Shown piece after piece: positions 44,823-54,937 of a stretch of 64,000 bases of DNA (positions within the stretch are counted from its first letter, which is position 1; every line of letters starts with the position of its first letter). The stretch comes from Corynespora cassiicola. Lineage: Eukaryota; Ascomycota; Dothideomycetes; Pleosporales; Corynesporascaceae. The notes under the pieces are model-generated. The model saw nothing but the letters and a program-made list of their open reading frames with translations, ran no database searches and had not been told where the DNA came from. The stretch covers positions 3,720,001-3,784,000 of the forward strand of contig JAEUWY010000004.1 in NCBI GenBank assembly GCA_022059125.1. Reading direction: 5' to 3'. Position numbers and translations under genes: made by a program.

Positions 44823-45981
44823 ATGAAGTTCCAGCAAGTCGAGCTCGTCGCCCTTGTCGCCAGCGTCGCTGCGGCCCAAACCCTCAACATCCCCTCTCGT
44901 GTGGGTGAGATCACGTCTCTCCCTGAGCCCAGCGTCATCACTGGCAGCGAGGACTATGGCAACGCCGAGTTTGACCGTGGTATCCCCTGTGACTCTGACG
45001 AGGACACCGGCAGTGACAGCGCTGTTTTCATCCTTAAGGATGGTGCTAGCATCTCCAATGTCATCATCGGCGCTGACGCTCTCGAGGGTGTTCACTGCGA
45101 GGGTATGTTTTTGGGCTTCATCACGCCAGTCTCATGGCAATATTGATACATTGAGCTAACACTTTACAGGTGCCTGCACGCTGACCAACGTCTGGTTCCG
45201 TGATGTCTGCGAGGACGCCATTTCCGTCCTCGGCACGGGTGATGCTACCATCATTGGAGGAGGTGCTCAGGAGGCTAAGGACAAGGTTGTCCAGCACAAC
45301 GGTGCCGGAACCGTCACCATCAAGGACTTCACCATCGTCAACGCCGGAAAGCTCTACCGATCCTGCGGTGACTGCACCGACAACGAGTCTAAGAGCCCCC
45401 GCCACGTTATTGTTGAGAACGTCCGCGCTTTCGGCATGACTTCCGACCTCATTGGCATCAACTCCAACTTCGGTGACAGCGCTACCATCAGCGGCTCTTG
45501 TGGCGAGACCAAGTCCGTCTGCCGTGAGTACAAGGGTGTGAACAAGGGCAACGGTGACAGCGAGAAGCTCGACACCAACGAGAGCTGCCTTGGCGAGCAG
45601 GGCAAGCTGGAGACTCTCCCTGCTTGCGGTGCCGAGACTGAGGCCCCCGCCCCCAGCGAGCCTGAGGCTCCCGAGGAGACTTCCGCCCCTACCCCTACCG
45701 AGACCGCCGCTGAGGAGGCCCCTGAGGAGACCGAGACTCCCTCCGCTACCGAGTCTGCTGCTGCCCCCGAGGAGACTGTTGTTGAGGAGGAAGAGGAAGA
45801 GGAGACCGCTCCTGCTCCCACCACCTTTGTTACCTCCAAGAAGCCCGCTGCCACTGGCACCTCCAGCGGAAGCGTCGCTCGCTACGGACAGTGCGGTGGC
45901 CAGGGCTACTCTGGCGCTACCTCTTGCGCTGACGGTGCCACCTGCAAGGAGCAGAACCCGTGGTACTCCCAGTGCTTGTAA
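44823..45981 (+). CDS. Pectate lyase, family PL3, with C-terminal CBM1
   Basis: Two exons, 44823-45102 and 45170-45981, with a 67-nt intron; 363 aa. A signal peptide (to about residue 18) is followed by the PL3 parallel beta-helix: [30 protein letters not shown], continuing as [21 protein letters not shown] after splicing, then [13 protein letters not shown] and [11 protein letters not shown] (named by key parts). The catalytic domain ends near residue 230. An acidic Glu/Pro/Thr-rich linker of about 85 residues then leads to a CBM1 ([18 protein letters not shown]...YSQCL) with its four Cys and aromatic binding residues. It cleaves polygalacturonate by beta-elimination outside the cell, using calcium, while anchored to cellulose. 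Confidence 0.95.
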
Positions 45982-46505
45982 GCACCTTCACACAACAACG
46001 AAGTGTCAGGTAGAGGGGACGGACTAGTGGAATTCTTCTTCAACGCTCATGTCGCGATGATATGACAGAGCCTTTTCAGCTGTAACTATTCTTGAGAACG
46101 TTTGGAAATGTATATACTTATTCACTACATCAAATAATGCCTTCGAAATGTGCTCAGTGAACTAGTGTGACGCAAAGGAAAAACTAGCATGCCCGACCCC
46201 ATTCTCAGTCATTGACTCAGGGATGGTAGTCGGTGGGACCAAAATTAATGAAACTTGTACAAAAGACTTGGGGGCTTCTGGTATTGGCAAGCGCCAAGTA
46301 GGTCGCCAGGTTTGGCAAAGACAATACAACAGATCGCTTCCTAACTTGTCGACAACCTGCCGCATCGAGCGCATCGCGACATGCATCATGCGATCTAACC
46401 CGGAGGATATCCCGCTTCGCCCACTTTCCGAAGTCTAGTCGGGCGCTTGTTCGATATGCCACCTACCCAAGACGCCGTCAATGACACTGACAAGCTCTTC
46501 ACCCC
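45982..46505. other. Convergent intergenic interval
   Basis: This 524-bp interval between the 3' ends of the pectate lyase and the arginase-like gene has no feature beyond presumed terminators. Confidence 0.4.
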
Positions 46506-47480
46506 CTATCTCGAAGATAAATCTGGTCGTTTCAATCCATCAATTATCTCATCAACCAATTTCTTTGTCATCCGAAGTCCTGGATCATGGTCCGGGTTTA
46601 CTTCAGCTATGCTCAGTATCACAACTTTTTCACTCTTTAAAAACACCTTGACTGCAGCCATGGCTTCTTGGAACCCAAGCCCAGTCCAGCTCGGCACGTT
46701 GCATAGGGGAAACTCCCCCGGGTCGATAGCATCAACATCGAGATGAACTACAACGTAGTCCACCCGATCCTCCAACCATTGGAGTGCAGATCTCGCGCTT
46801 TGGACGGGATCCCTCTGCACCGCCTGGGAGGTAACCACGCGAAACCCGTTGTTAAACAGATAGCCCAAGTGTTCTCGCTTGTTGGCTTCCGAGCCGACAT
46901 TAAGTCCATAGAGGACGATGTTGCTGCAGTCGACAACGCCACTTCCATCGGGACGCGAGAAACGTTTCATACTCTTAAGTGTCCCGTCGCGCAGGGTCAG
47001 GTGCGTGAGCGTCATTCCGGCGATGTTTCCGGATGAGTTCGACTCGTTGGGCGCGTAGAGGTCGCAATCGGCGTCGAAGTATATCATGCCCACACGCCTC
47101 GGGGTTCCGCGCAAATGCCACCAGTAAGCTGACAGGATCGCGGGACAAAACAGGCATTCTCCCGATAGGATGAGATGGAAGGACGACTCGGCTTCCTCCA
47201 AAGCGGACTTGACCGTTGCGTGGACCTTTTCGCAGGCTACAACGGTGGCTGCTTCGTTTCGGGCTCCATTGGGTGATTTTGATGAGGCTTGCCAATTAGC
47301 TGGGGTATCCAGGAGAGCGTCTTGCTCGGTTATGTAGAAGCCGGACGCTTTCAGTTGGTCTTGGAGACCTGCGGATCGGAAAGCCGCTGGCGCTCTTGAT
47401 TTCCCCGTGTATATGGATCCAATATCTGACGGAACATTGATGATGTTGATCTTTTCTGGCTTGGAACGTGATGTATTCAT
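46506..47480 (-). CDS. Ureohydrolase (arginase/agmatinase) fold protein with altered metal ligands
   Basis: Single exon, 324 aa from the Met at 47480; the frame runs 30 codons further upstream without family sequence. The fold is clear from the third signature, VHLDVDAIDPGEFP (residues ~246-258), and from YFDADCDLYAP and the C-terminal region. However, the first signature GGDHS is replaced by SGECLF (residues 106-111), and DAHxD is DADCD (136-140). Two of the usual Mn-binding His are therefore missing, while the DxD and DVDAIDP aspartates remain. It may use another metal arrangement, act on another substrate, or have lost ureohydrolase activity. There is no signal peptide. No nitrogen-pathway gene lies next to it. 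Confidence 0.85.
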   Translation of the reverse strand: MNTSRSKPEKINIINVPSDIGSIYTGKSRAPAAFRSAGLQDQLKASGFYITEQDALLDTPANWQASSKSPNGARNEAATVVACEKVHATVKSALEEAESSFHLILSGECLFCPAILSAYWWHLRGTPRRVGMIYFDADCDLYAPNESNSSGNIAGMTLTHLTLRDGTLKSMKRFSRPDGSGVVDCSNIVLYGLNVGSEANKREHLGYLFNNGFRVVTSQAVQRDPVQSARSALQWLEDRVDYVVVHLDVDAIDPGEFPLCNVPSWTGLGFQEAMAAVKVFLKSEKVVILSIAEVNPDHDPGLRMTKKLVDEIIDGLKRPDLSSR

Positions 47481-48041
47481 CTTACAGCACGAGCCTCGAT
47501 ATCCCCTAGTTTTGTAGGGGGATGTTTTATAGAATATTTGTTCTTGATGGTACGACTGCCCACAGTTCACGAGGCTTTTCAGAGGGGTATGCGCTTCATA
47601 TGCGAGTTTCGCGTCAGCATCATCTACTCTGGCTGCGATGAGATCATCGCATCTGAGTTCAGGCCAGACCCAATTCAGCCCTTAAATGCGTACAATTGTC
47701 CGATCTGGTAATCCGATCGGAGACAGATCTTCTAGTGGTTAATGTGTGCCCAACTGGGCTTAGTTTGTCATTAAATGTCAGCTACACGGCTGACTAAGAC
47801 GTCTGCACGACGAGCTGTACATCTAATTGGTCTCACAAGTTACTGCTCATTTTCTCCTACAGCAAATTATTCTGGGATGGGTTCGTCATTGAAGTACTAA
47901 CATGTGTAAAAAACGCACATCTAAAAGGAAAAGCAACAGTTGAACCCGATACTTGTACCATGCATGATACCCCTTCTTGTTATCTCGAAGCCCAAAAGAT
48001 AAAGCTCCATCTACACTATCAACTCTCAGAGCTTTACAGTA
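47481..48041. other. Intergenic interval
   Basis: This 561-bp interval upstream of the arginase-like gene and downstream of the AA8-like gene holds that promoter and a terminator. No other gene is seen. Confidence 0.4.
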
Positions 48042-48800
48042 TCAAGCATACCGCCTGCGCTCTGCAAGCTGTTCTGTAGGCGTGTTGTTTGCAACCCAAT
48101 CGGCAAAACTGGCATTCTTTGCAATGGTCAAATCGTGGCCCCAGATCCCAAACTGGTCATGCATGTTGAAGTTGCTAGAGTTACTCGCGGGCTCGTCTGG
48201 CGGCGTAGTTGCACATGCATAAGCGAGGACAGCAAAGTCTTCAGTGTGGATGTTGGTGTCATCCCACTGGGTGCATCCCTGGCAGCGAGCAGTGATTTGC
48301 CAGTGAGTCTCATTCACCTCGATGCCGTTGAGGTATGTGTATATGGCTCCATCATAGGTCGCGGGTGTTGCGTAGTAGCCACTAGAAATCATCAGCGCGG
48401 AAACTCTTGGGATAGAACATTATACACACAATGCCATTCGAGAGCTGATAATTACCTGCTGCCCATCGGTTGATCCCGTTGGCCAGGACACGCTGAGTGG
48501 GTTGTTCGACATACGTCCACCCCATGCCAGACCACACCAGCCCATTGTGGACGGTGCGACGATCTGAAAGATTGCATCTGAAACGGTAGTCTCGACAGGG
48601 AGTGCAACGCGGTAAGTGACACCATTCTCGTGCGTGATAGAAGAGTATGTTATGCCTGATTCGGCGTCATAGTATGGGGTTGCTGCCTGTGCAAGAGCTT
48701 CGGTTGATTAACAAAACTTGTATCAGTGGGTGGCAGAGGAAGCAAGCTTACCTGTGCCTGCAGACGCTGCACCAATCGCAACCTTTTTCAGCACATGCAT
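48042..48800 (-). CDS. Free-standing secreted AA8-like cytochrome b domain (cellobiose dehydrogenase cytochrome homologue)
   Basis: Three exons: 48800-48752, 48697-48430 and 48381-48042, with introns of 54 and 48 nt; 218 aa. Exon 1 encodes most of a signal peptide (MHVLKKVAIGAASAGTALA). The mature part begins with YYDAESGITY and shows the cytochrome-domain blocks TMGWCGLAWGG (candidate axial Met), LSVSWPTG, GYYATP and QITARCQGCTQW, with a late MHDQFG/GHD region that may hold the His ligand. Length matches a cytochrome module alone, with no GMC flavodehydrogenase or CBM after it. Such proteins pass electrons to LPMOs or metals outside the cell. The second 5' splice site (GTGTGT) is the only one that keeps the family frame. 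Confidence 0.82.
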
Positions 48801-49692
48801 TCTTTATATTGATACAGCGTAATGGCTTGATTCTGGAAGAGATGGCACAGAGAATTCGTATCAAAGTGTCTATGGGAAAGTAGGAAGGGCATCGCTATTT
48901 CAACGACGGCAGGTCCAATGCGCGTCATACATTACGCACTCTCCGTTCGATGTTGTAGCAGATGATATAACACAATGAAGGTAAATTTGGTCTCAAGAAG
49001 CATGTATAGTGAGTCCAAGATCAGCCCAGATAATCGTGTCGCGTCGTGACAAACGGCTAAAATCGCATTGGCTACTCTCGATGCCGAATAAATTATGGCT
49101 AAGGAACTAAGCCCCGCTTCACCTGGCACACTGCGTGAGCCTCAAGAAATGCGCCAAAAACCATGTGCGATGAGCAAAATTGTAATTGAGATTCCATCTA
49201 CCTGACGATGCGCCAGTCACTTAGTATCCTGGTTAGGAACAGCATATGAGGGCCGACCACACGAACAAAGGGTAAGTATCTGCGGATCACTTTGAAAACC
49301 GGGTCAAGGAATTTGGTGACGGTCGATCATTTCCAGAAATTCCATCCACCATCAAAGACGATCATCAGAGAAAGACAACAGACTGGCAATTGCGGGAACA
49401 CAGCCCACCCCGCAGCTCAGTCTAGCGCAACATGGGCTTAGATTCGGGAGATATGATTGTGGAGCCGATAGAACATTAAGTGACTGTTATAAAAAAAAGG
49501 AGGGGGGGGGGGGGGGCAGAGATCTGTATGGTTGCTTCCCGGGCTTCACTCACTGCCCTGGATTGGGTCGAGTGGTTCGTGTCGCTCTAGCCATTTGGAA
49601 TACACCTGTGTAGCCATTTGGAGGGCGAGAAGGATAGTGGCAAGCTCACAATTGTTTAGTTGCCCTTTTTGTGAAGTTTTACGGTCCCAAAG
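48801..49692. other. Intergenic interval with a homopurine tract
   Basis: About 0.9 kb containing the promoter of the AA8-like gene and the purine tract at 49491-49516. No gene is supported. Confidence 0.4.
49491..49516. repeat. Homopurine tract A8-GGA-G15
   Basis: Eight A, GGA, then fifteen consecutive G: a 26-nt strand of purines. It could form unusual structure, or mark a spot where the assembled G-run length is unreliable. Confidence 0.8.
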
Positions 49693-50433
49693 TCAAAGAA
49701 ACATAAGATGAGGAAGAACTTTGAGAATCGTTTGGTAACCCTTTTCCACAAGAAAATATCTCCAGCTCGAAGTTCTCTCATATTCGACGGAACCTTCATT
49801 ATTGACCCAATTGGTCTGTTTTTTCACCCAGGGAAGAATTAGAAGTATGCATGTCAGGAAAATGATATAGAAGCTCGTCATAATTGGTTTTTTGAACACT
49901 CCTGCATCGAAAAGGGGGTCGCAAAGGGGGAGTACCACCGAAATGAAATAAAGCCAGTGTACGATGATCAGCGGTATAATCATCGGTCAGAATGTAATTT
50001 GCTTGGTGACTGATGGCCACTCTCCGGCCAGGATCAATAGGGTGAATTGTTCCCAAAAGAGACCAAGCCAGCTTGAGCGTTGAGACTGCTGTGTGAACGT
50101 CCAATCGGCAATATCGACACCGAGGACGAGGCAAAGCAAAAATGCGGTGACGAGAAGAGATGAAAGTGCGCCAAACAGGAATTTCATTGTCTGGTGCTGA
50201 GACATTTCAGCGGCGATGATGGTAAGTGGACCGTAGAAAGGTGTTGGCGAGAGGATGAAATGTCCAAACTGCAGAGTAGAACTATAAAGTTGTATGCGGG
50301 CGATTATGTTGATGTTATGAAAATGGACTTTGAGACTTGAAAATTTTCCAAGGGCACTGGTTGGGGCCTCAAGGGTGGACTCGAGAGTTCCACGATTCAT
50401 AACCTCCCAACGCAAAGATGTTGGGACATCCAA
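49693..50433 (-). pseudogene. Membrane-protein frame interrupted by one in-frame TGA
   Basis: Two frames in the same phase, 50433-49987 and 49983-49693, are separated only by TGA (49989-49987) and one codon. Together they would encode about 246 residues with up to four or five hydrophobic segments, two before and two after the stop (e.g. LSSLLVTAFLLCLVLGV; IIPLIIVHWLYFISVVLPLC; SFYIIFLTCILLILPWV). A more natural start may be the Met at 50205. I see no convincing intron that would remove the stop. Possible readings are a recent pseudogene, a readthrough gene, a base error, or an unrecognised intron. No family is recognised. Confidence 0.4.
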
Positions 50434-51202
50434 AAAAATACCACAAAAAGGGCTTTGTGGACAAGATGATCGACTTTTCTAAAGATGGAGTACCTAGGCA
50501 AGCAATAAGACCTTTTTAAAACTAGAGAAATTGTTGCATTAGAAGGTTTGTTCCTCATCAGCTTGGTTTTGTAGACAGTGGGACTTGGATTGTGGCTGTT
50601 GCGACACGGCGGAGGCAGCTGTCAATGTCGAAAGGGGATGAGTAAATACAACGAAACCCCTTCGTTTCTTCGACCTAAAAAAGTGGTTCCCACTACATTA
50701 AGCCAGACCGTACATCTTCGAGCTATGTCAAGTATATCTTGGTACCAAATGAAGGATTGATCAAGAGCCCCGGGGCCCCAGAGTTGTCCACGGGCATCGT
50801 ATGAGCTAGTATATATTCGGCTAGCGTGGTTCCAGACAAGAACTTCTTCGCCGCGGAGGCTTCGATGCCAACAGCATGAACATGGGTACGAATCAAGATG
50901 CAAGCAAGTTTCCAGACAATGACACAAGCCGCGTGACACTTGTCCCTTTGTTTCTGGGCGCCGAGCACATTCTAGACCTCCATTTGGCGTTGCTCATCGT
51001 GAACACGCAGCCAACTCGCGTTCCTGGCTTGTTGATGCAGGATGACGTAACGCGGCGGGCCCTGTGAATGGTCATTTCTCTCCGAGCACGCGGGCACCAA
51101 CTTTTGTTAGGGGACCGGGCAATCTGCCATGGAATTGTGGAAACCCTCATAAAGGCGCTGAACCCCGTTTTCTATATCGCCAATCTCCATCGATCTTTCA
51201 AG
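50434..51202. other. Intergenic interval, promoter of auxin-efflux-carrier-like gene
   Basis: This 769-bp interval between divergent frames has no supported gene. Confidence 0.35.
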
Positions 51203-52628
51203 ATGGGTATGGACAGCTCCGAAATCGTCGTTCCCTTCGTGGGTGCCCTCCAGGCGGCCATCTCCGTTCTTCTTACCATTTGCTTTGGCGTGGCTACCGC
51301 TCAGTTTAATCTCTTATCCAACAATGCCGCTAAAGAGCTATCGCGAACCTGCGTCCGCATGTTCCTTCCAGCCCTGCTGATTTACAAGATTGGGTCCAAT
51401 CTGCAGCAGGAAACGGCCATTCGCTATGTTCCCGTTCTCAGTATGTTGCTTTTGCTTCCAGTATTCTGAGTCCCTACAGTGATCTGACTTTTCTAGTCTG
51501 GTCGATACTCTACTGCTTCATCTCCATGGCCCTTGGTGTCGTCCTGACTCGCATGTTCAAGCTACCGGCTTGGGTCACCCCCGCCCTCTGCTTCAACAAT
51601 ACCACGAGCTTGCCACTGCTCCTCGTTCAGTCGCTCGAGAAGACGGGAATTCTGTCCTCAATCCTCCAGGATGGCGAATCCATGACGAGCGCGCTCAACC
51701 GAGCCGAATCCTACTTTCTCATCAACGCCATGGTCAGCAACTCGTTGACGTTCGCTCTGGGGCCGAGGCTTCTTCGCCCAAATGACGAGGATGCACCGGA
51801 TGATGATGACGATGGCGACAAGGATCAGGAAGAACAGGAAGAGGAGCAAGAGGAGGAAGATGCCATGGAGCGTGGACCCGACGGCATCATTGACGAGGAG
51901 ACCTCCCTTTTGCCTAGGAGAGTTGTTCGACAGGTGAATCGCGGCGAAGGTAGAGCTTACAAGACATCCCAGCGCTGGTACGGCTCGCTCCCACCCTGGG
52001 CGCAGGAGACTGTGGACGTGGCTTGGGAGTTCGCCAACGCCCCAATCTTTGGAGCCATTGTCGGCGCCATCATCGGCCTGACACCAGCGCTTCACCGGCT
52101 CTTCTTCAACGACAGCAACGATGGCGGATATCTGAACGCATGGTTAACGACTGCCATCAAGAACATTGGCGATCTTTTCGCCACCACTCAGATCATCGTT
52201 GTTGGCGTGAAGCTGAGCCAAAGCCTGCGCAAGATGTCGAGAGGCGAAGATAGTGGAGAAATCCCCAAGGCGAGCTTTGCGTTGATCACCCTTATTCGAT
52301 TCATCATTTGGCCATTGATCAGCATCCCTCTCATCTGGGCACTCGCTACAAAGACCAAGGCTCTGGACGCTGATCCCATGCTCTGGTTTGCTATGATGTT
52401 GATGCCAACTGGCCCGCCTGCCATGATTTTGGTCGCATTGACAATGGTCAATGGCAGCCCCGAGAAGGAGAAGATGGCCATTGCCAAGCTCTTGACGGTA
52501 TGTTTTTCGAATTGAGTGTACAAAGCTGAAACTAACTTGAACTGTAGGTTAGTTACGCGATTACACCCTTGATCTGCTTTTCCGTTGTAGGCTCCCTCAA
52601 GGCCAGCGAGGCTGCTTTTGGCAGGTAG
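51203..52628 (+). CDS. Auxin efflux carrier (PIN-like, PILS-type) membrane transport protein
   Basis: Three exons: 51203-51440, 51497-52497 and 52548-52628, with 56- and 50-nt introns; 439 aa. The Mem_trans (PF03547) layout is visible: about five TM segments from IVVPFVGALQAAISVLLTI, with ELSRTCVRMFLPALLIYKIG and PAWVTPALCFNNTTSLPLLLVQSL. A long cytosolic loop with a very acidic run (Asp/Glu/Gln near residues 190-215) follows, then a C-terminal half with WEFANAPIFGAIVGAIIGLTP, WPLISIPLIWALA and MLMPTGPPAMILVALT. It is expected in the ER or plasma membrane, moving an organic acid or a hormone-like compound; the fungal substrate is unknown. The splice into exon 3 supplies the last TM segment. 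Confidence 0.93.
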
Positions 52629-52775
52629 TTGTCACTAGGCTTTTACGTACCAGTCCCCATAAATTGAAACCCAAAAACAATTCAGAAAACAATTCAAACT
52701 ATTTCCTCACAATGAGATCCAGGGCAGGAATAATCATTATATATTATCTACCTAGTAACCACATCCCTATACCCC

Positions 52776-53977
52776 CTACAACATCGCCATAACCGCCGCA
52801 ACCCCTAACCCAGCCCCCACTACCGGCCCCAAAGTCCCCAAAGGCGCCACACCCCCCGTACTCTGCGCAACCCCGGGCTCCACCGCCGTCCCATTCTCCG
52901 CACCCCCCTCTCCCTCTCCCTCCCCACCACCATCACCATCCACATCTACATCCGGCTCCCCCACCCCCTCCACATCCCTCACACTCTCATGCCACTCCGC
53001 CCCCAGCTCCTCACTTAACAGCTCCTCTGCAGTGGGCGGCTCCGTGCTCCCCTGGGCCACGTGCTCCGGCCGCATGCACGAGATGTGCACCTGCACGTCC
53101 TCTTCCGTGAGGGTAAAGGGAAATGTCTGGTTGTTTGAGCTCGGAGATGTGTAATTTGGAAAGAAGAGGAAGAAGCTTGGGTGTGAGAAGCGGAATGTGT
53201 GGTTCGGGGCTGAGGATCCGAAGACGCCGGCGGAGTACGTGTTGGGGGGGAGGGGGCCGGGGAGGGGGATGTCGCATTCGGGGCGGGAGTAGATGGCGGA
53301 GAGGTTTGCGGTGAGGTTGCCGGCTATTTTCAGGTCAGTTGGGGGAGAGGATGAAAGGATTGAAGATAGTGGGGACTTGGGTTAAATGTGTGCTGGTGAT
53401 GGGACGTACTGATGGGGACGAGCTCGGAGTTCCATTCCGAGGCGTTGCCCACGAAGGGCATGCACTCCCACGGCACGGTCGAGTTCGTCGTCGCGCTAGA
53501 CGTGAAGCCATACTCCAGCGTCGGGCATTCGCCTTTGCTCGCAAAGTCCAGCGCTTGTCGCGTGAAGTGGCGGCGCAGGGCTTCGACGCATTGCTCGCCG
53601 AACATGGTCTTGCAGTCTCCTGGGTCGGTCGCCGCACGGCGCAGCACCTTTTTCGAGAGGCGGAAGAAGTTGTTATTCCAGGGGGATATGGATGTGAAGC
53701 ATAAGCCCATGTTTGAGGTGTCTGAGTCGCCGGTGTCGATGAAATTGTGCGCTACGCCATACAGGAGCCTCGAGGTCAAGTTCCAGGACTTGCCGTCGTC
53801 GGGAACGACGCCCGGGCGGCCGTCTGAGCTGACTTGATGCTTGAGGGCGGGGATGGGGCTTGAGTTTGTCGCATTGTATGTCAAGTAGGTGCGTACATTG
53901 TTACAGAAGCGGCTTTGAGCGAGGGAAACTGGGATGAAGAGCTGCGCGAACAGAGCAAGGTAGAATAAGTGATGCAT
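52776..53977 (-). CDS. GPI-anchored cell-surface glycoprotein
   Basis: Two exons, 53977-53410 and 53323-52776, with an 86-nt intron; 371 aa. A signal peptide (MHHLFYLALFAQLFIPVSLA) is followed by a Cys-containing ectodomain with many N-glycosylation sequons (NAT, NSS, NLT, NST, NAS, NHT, NYT, NQT). A low-complexity Asp/Gly/Glu stretch follows. The protein ends in a small-residue region and a hydrophobic tail (LGPVVGAGLGVAAVMAML), the pattern for GPI attachment. The start is the Met of the signal peptide; the frame begins 12 codons earlier. It resembles fungal uncharacterised GPI-anchored wall proteins; function unknown. It overlaps no neighbour and ends 147 bp from the auxin-carrier-like stop. 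Confidence 0.88.
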
Positions 53978-54937
53978 TTTTGGTTCTCCTTCACGTAGGA
54001 GCATCAAAACCACACCTCATGACAAATGCTAGTTCTCCACTGCCATTTATACAATGATCTCGTCTAGAGAATGCTTCTGGATCATGGTACAAGGCGCAGC
54101 TCGCATTGCCAAGTCGTTCCTGAAGGTTGATCTTCGTGTTACGCCTCGTAGCCTCGGCTTGTTTGGGAGGATCTGCTGCCACTCGCTCGTGAGACAGCAA
54201 TGTAAAGGCCGGCAAGGCTCACTTGGAGAAGCTTGCGAGAATGCTAAGAAGGGCCCATGAACTTGTGCGTTGCTATTGGATGGATCCAATCGTCGAATAC
54301 CCAAAAGCGCATCATGGCGCGAGAAACTTGCGTGGATACCGGTGTACACGCGAAGCACTCCGCCTCGTCTGACCTCGAAGAAACTAAGATTTCCTGTAAC
54401 AGTTTCTATATAGAGAGATCAATGATGTATATTGTGGTGTATCCTGATCTAGATATGGTAGGCCTTACCCAGAAAATATCCAGGTCGTCTTCGCCATCCG
54501 AATAGAGGAAATTCCACTAGGTGATGGGAAGCCGAAAGAAGGTTCCGTAGAAAACTGGTTTAGCACTGTGCTTTTTCTTGCTCCCGCCATTTTTAAGATG
54601 AAGGCACCCTAAAGTAACCAGGGAAGAAATTTGGGTATTGAATTTCGAGCTCAAAACTAACCCCAAGCCAACCACATGCGCGGTCGATCCACCGCAAAGC
54701 GCCCCGCCATCTTGTCCTTTTTCCTAAAAGATAAAAATAACGCCATATTCATGCCCCAAGTTGCCTGGCTGGCCTCATGCTTCTCTTATCATACATTACC
54801 TACCCACCACCGTCCTTTGGTTCTGCCGATCATTCATCACCATTCCTTCAACTAGAACCCAAGCAAGAGATTAGCCTTCATATAGCACACGGACGCCTCC
54901 CGGAAGAAAACCCTCGTGCTGAATCTTAGAAAAAATG
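53978..54937. other. Intergenic interval
   Basis: About 0.96 kb between the GPI-protein start and the PFS2 end, both on the minus strand. It holds the GPI-protein promoter and the PFS2 terminator region. No gene was recognised. Confidence 0.45.

Noticed and set aside
45354..45860. 168-codon minus-strand frame antisense to the pectate lyase, Ser/Val/Gly-rich
   Set aside because: It is the mirror of the acidic linker and strongly codon-biased exon of the pectate lyase; it has no start context or domain.
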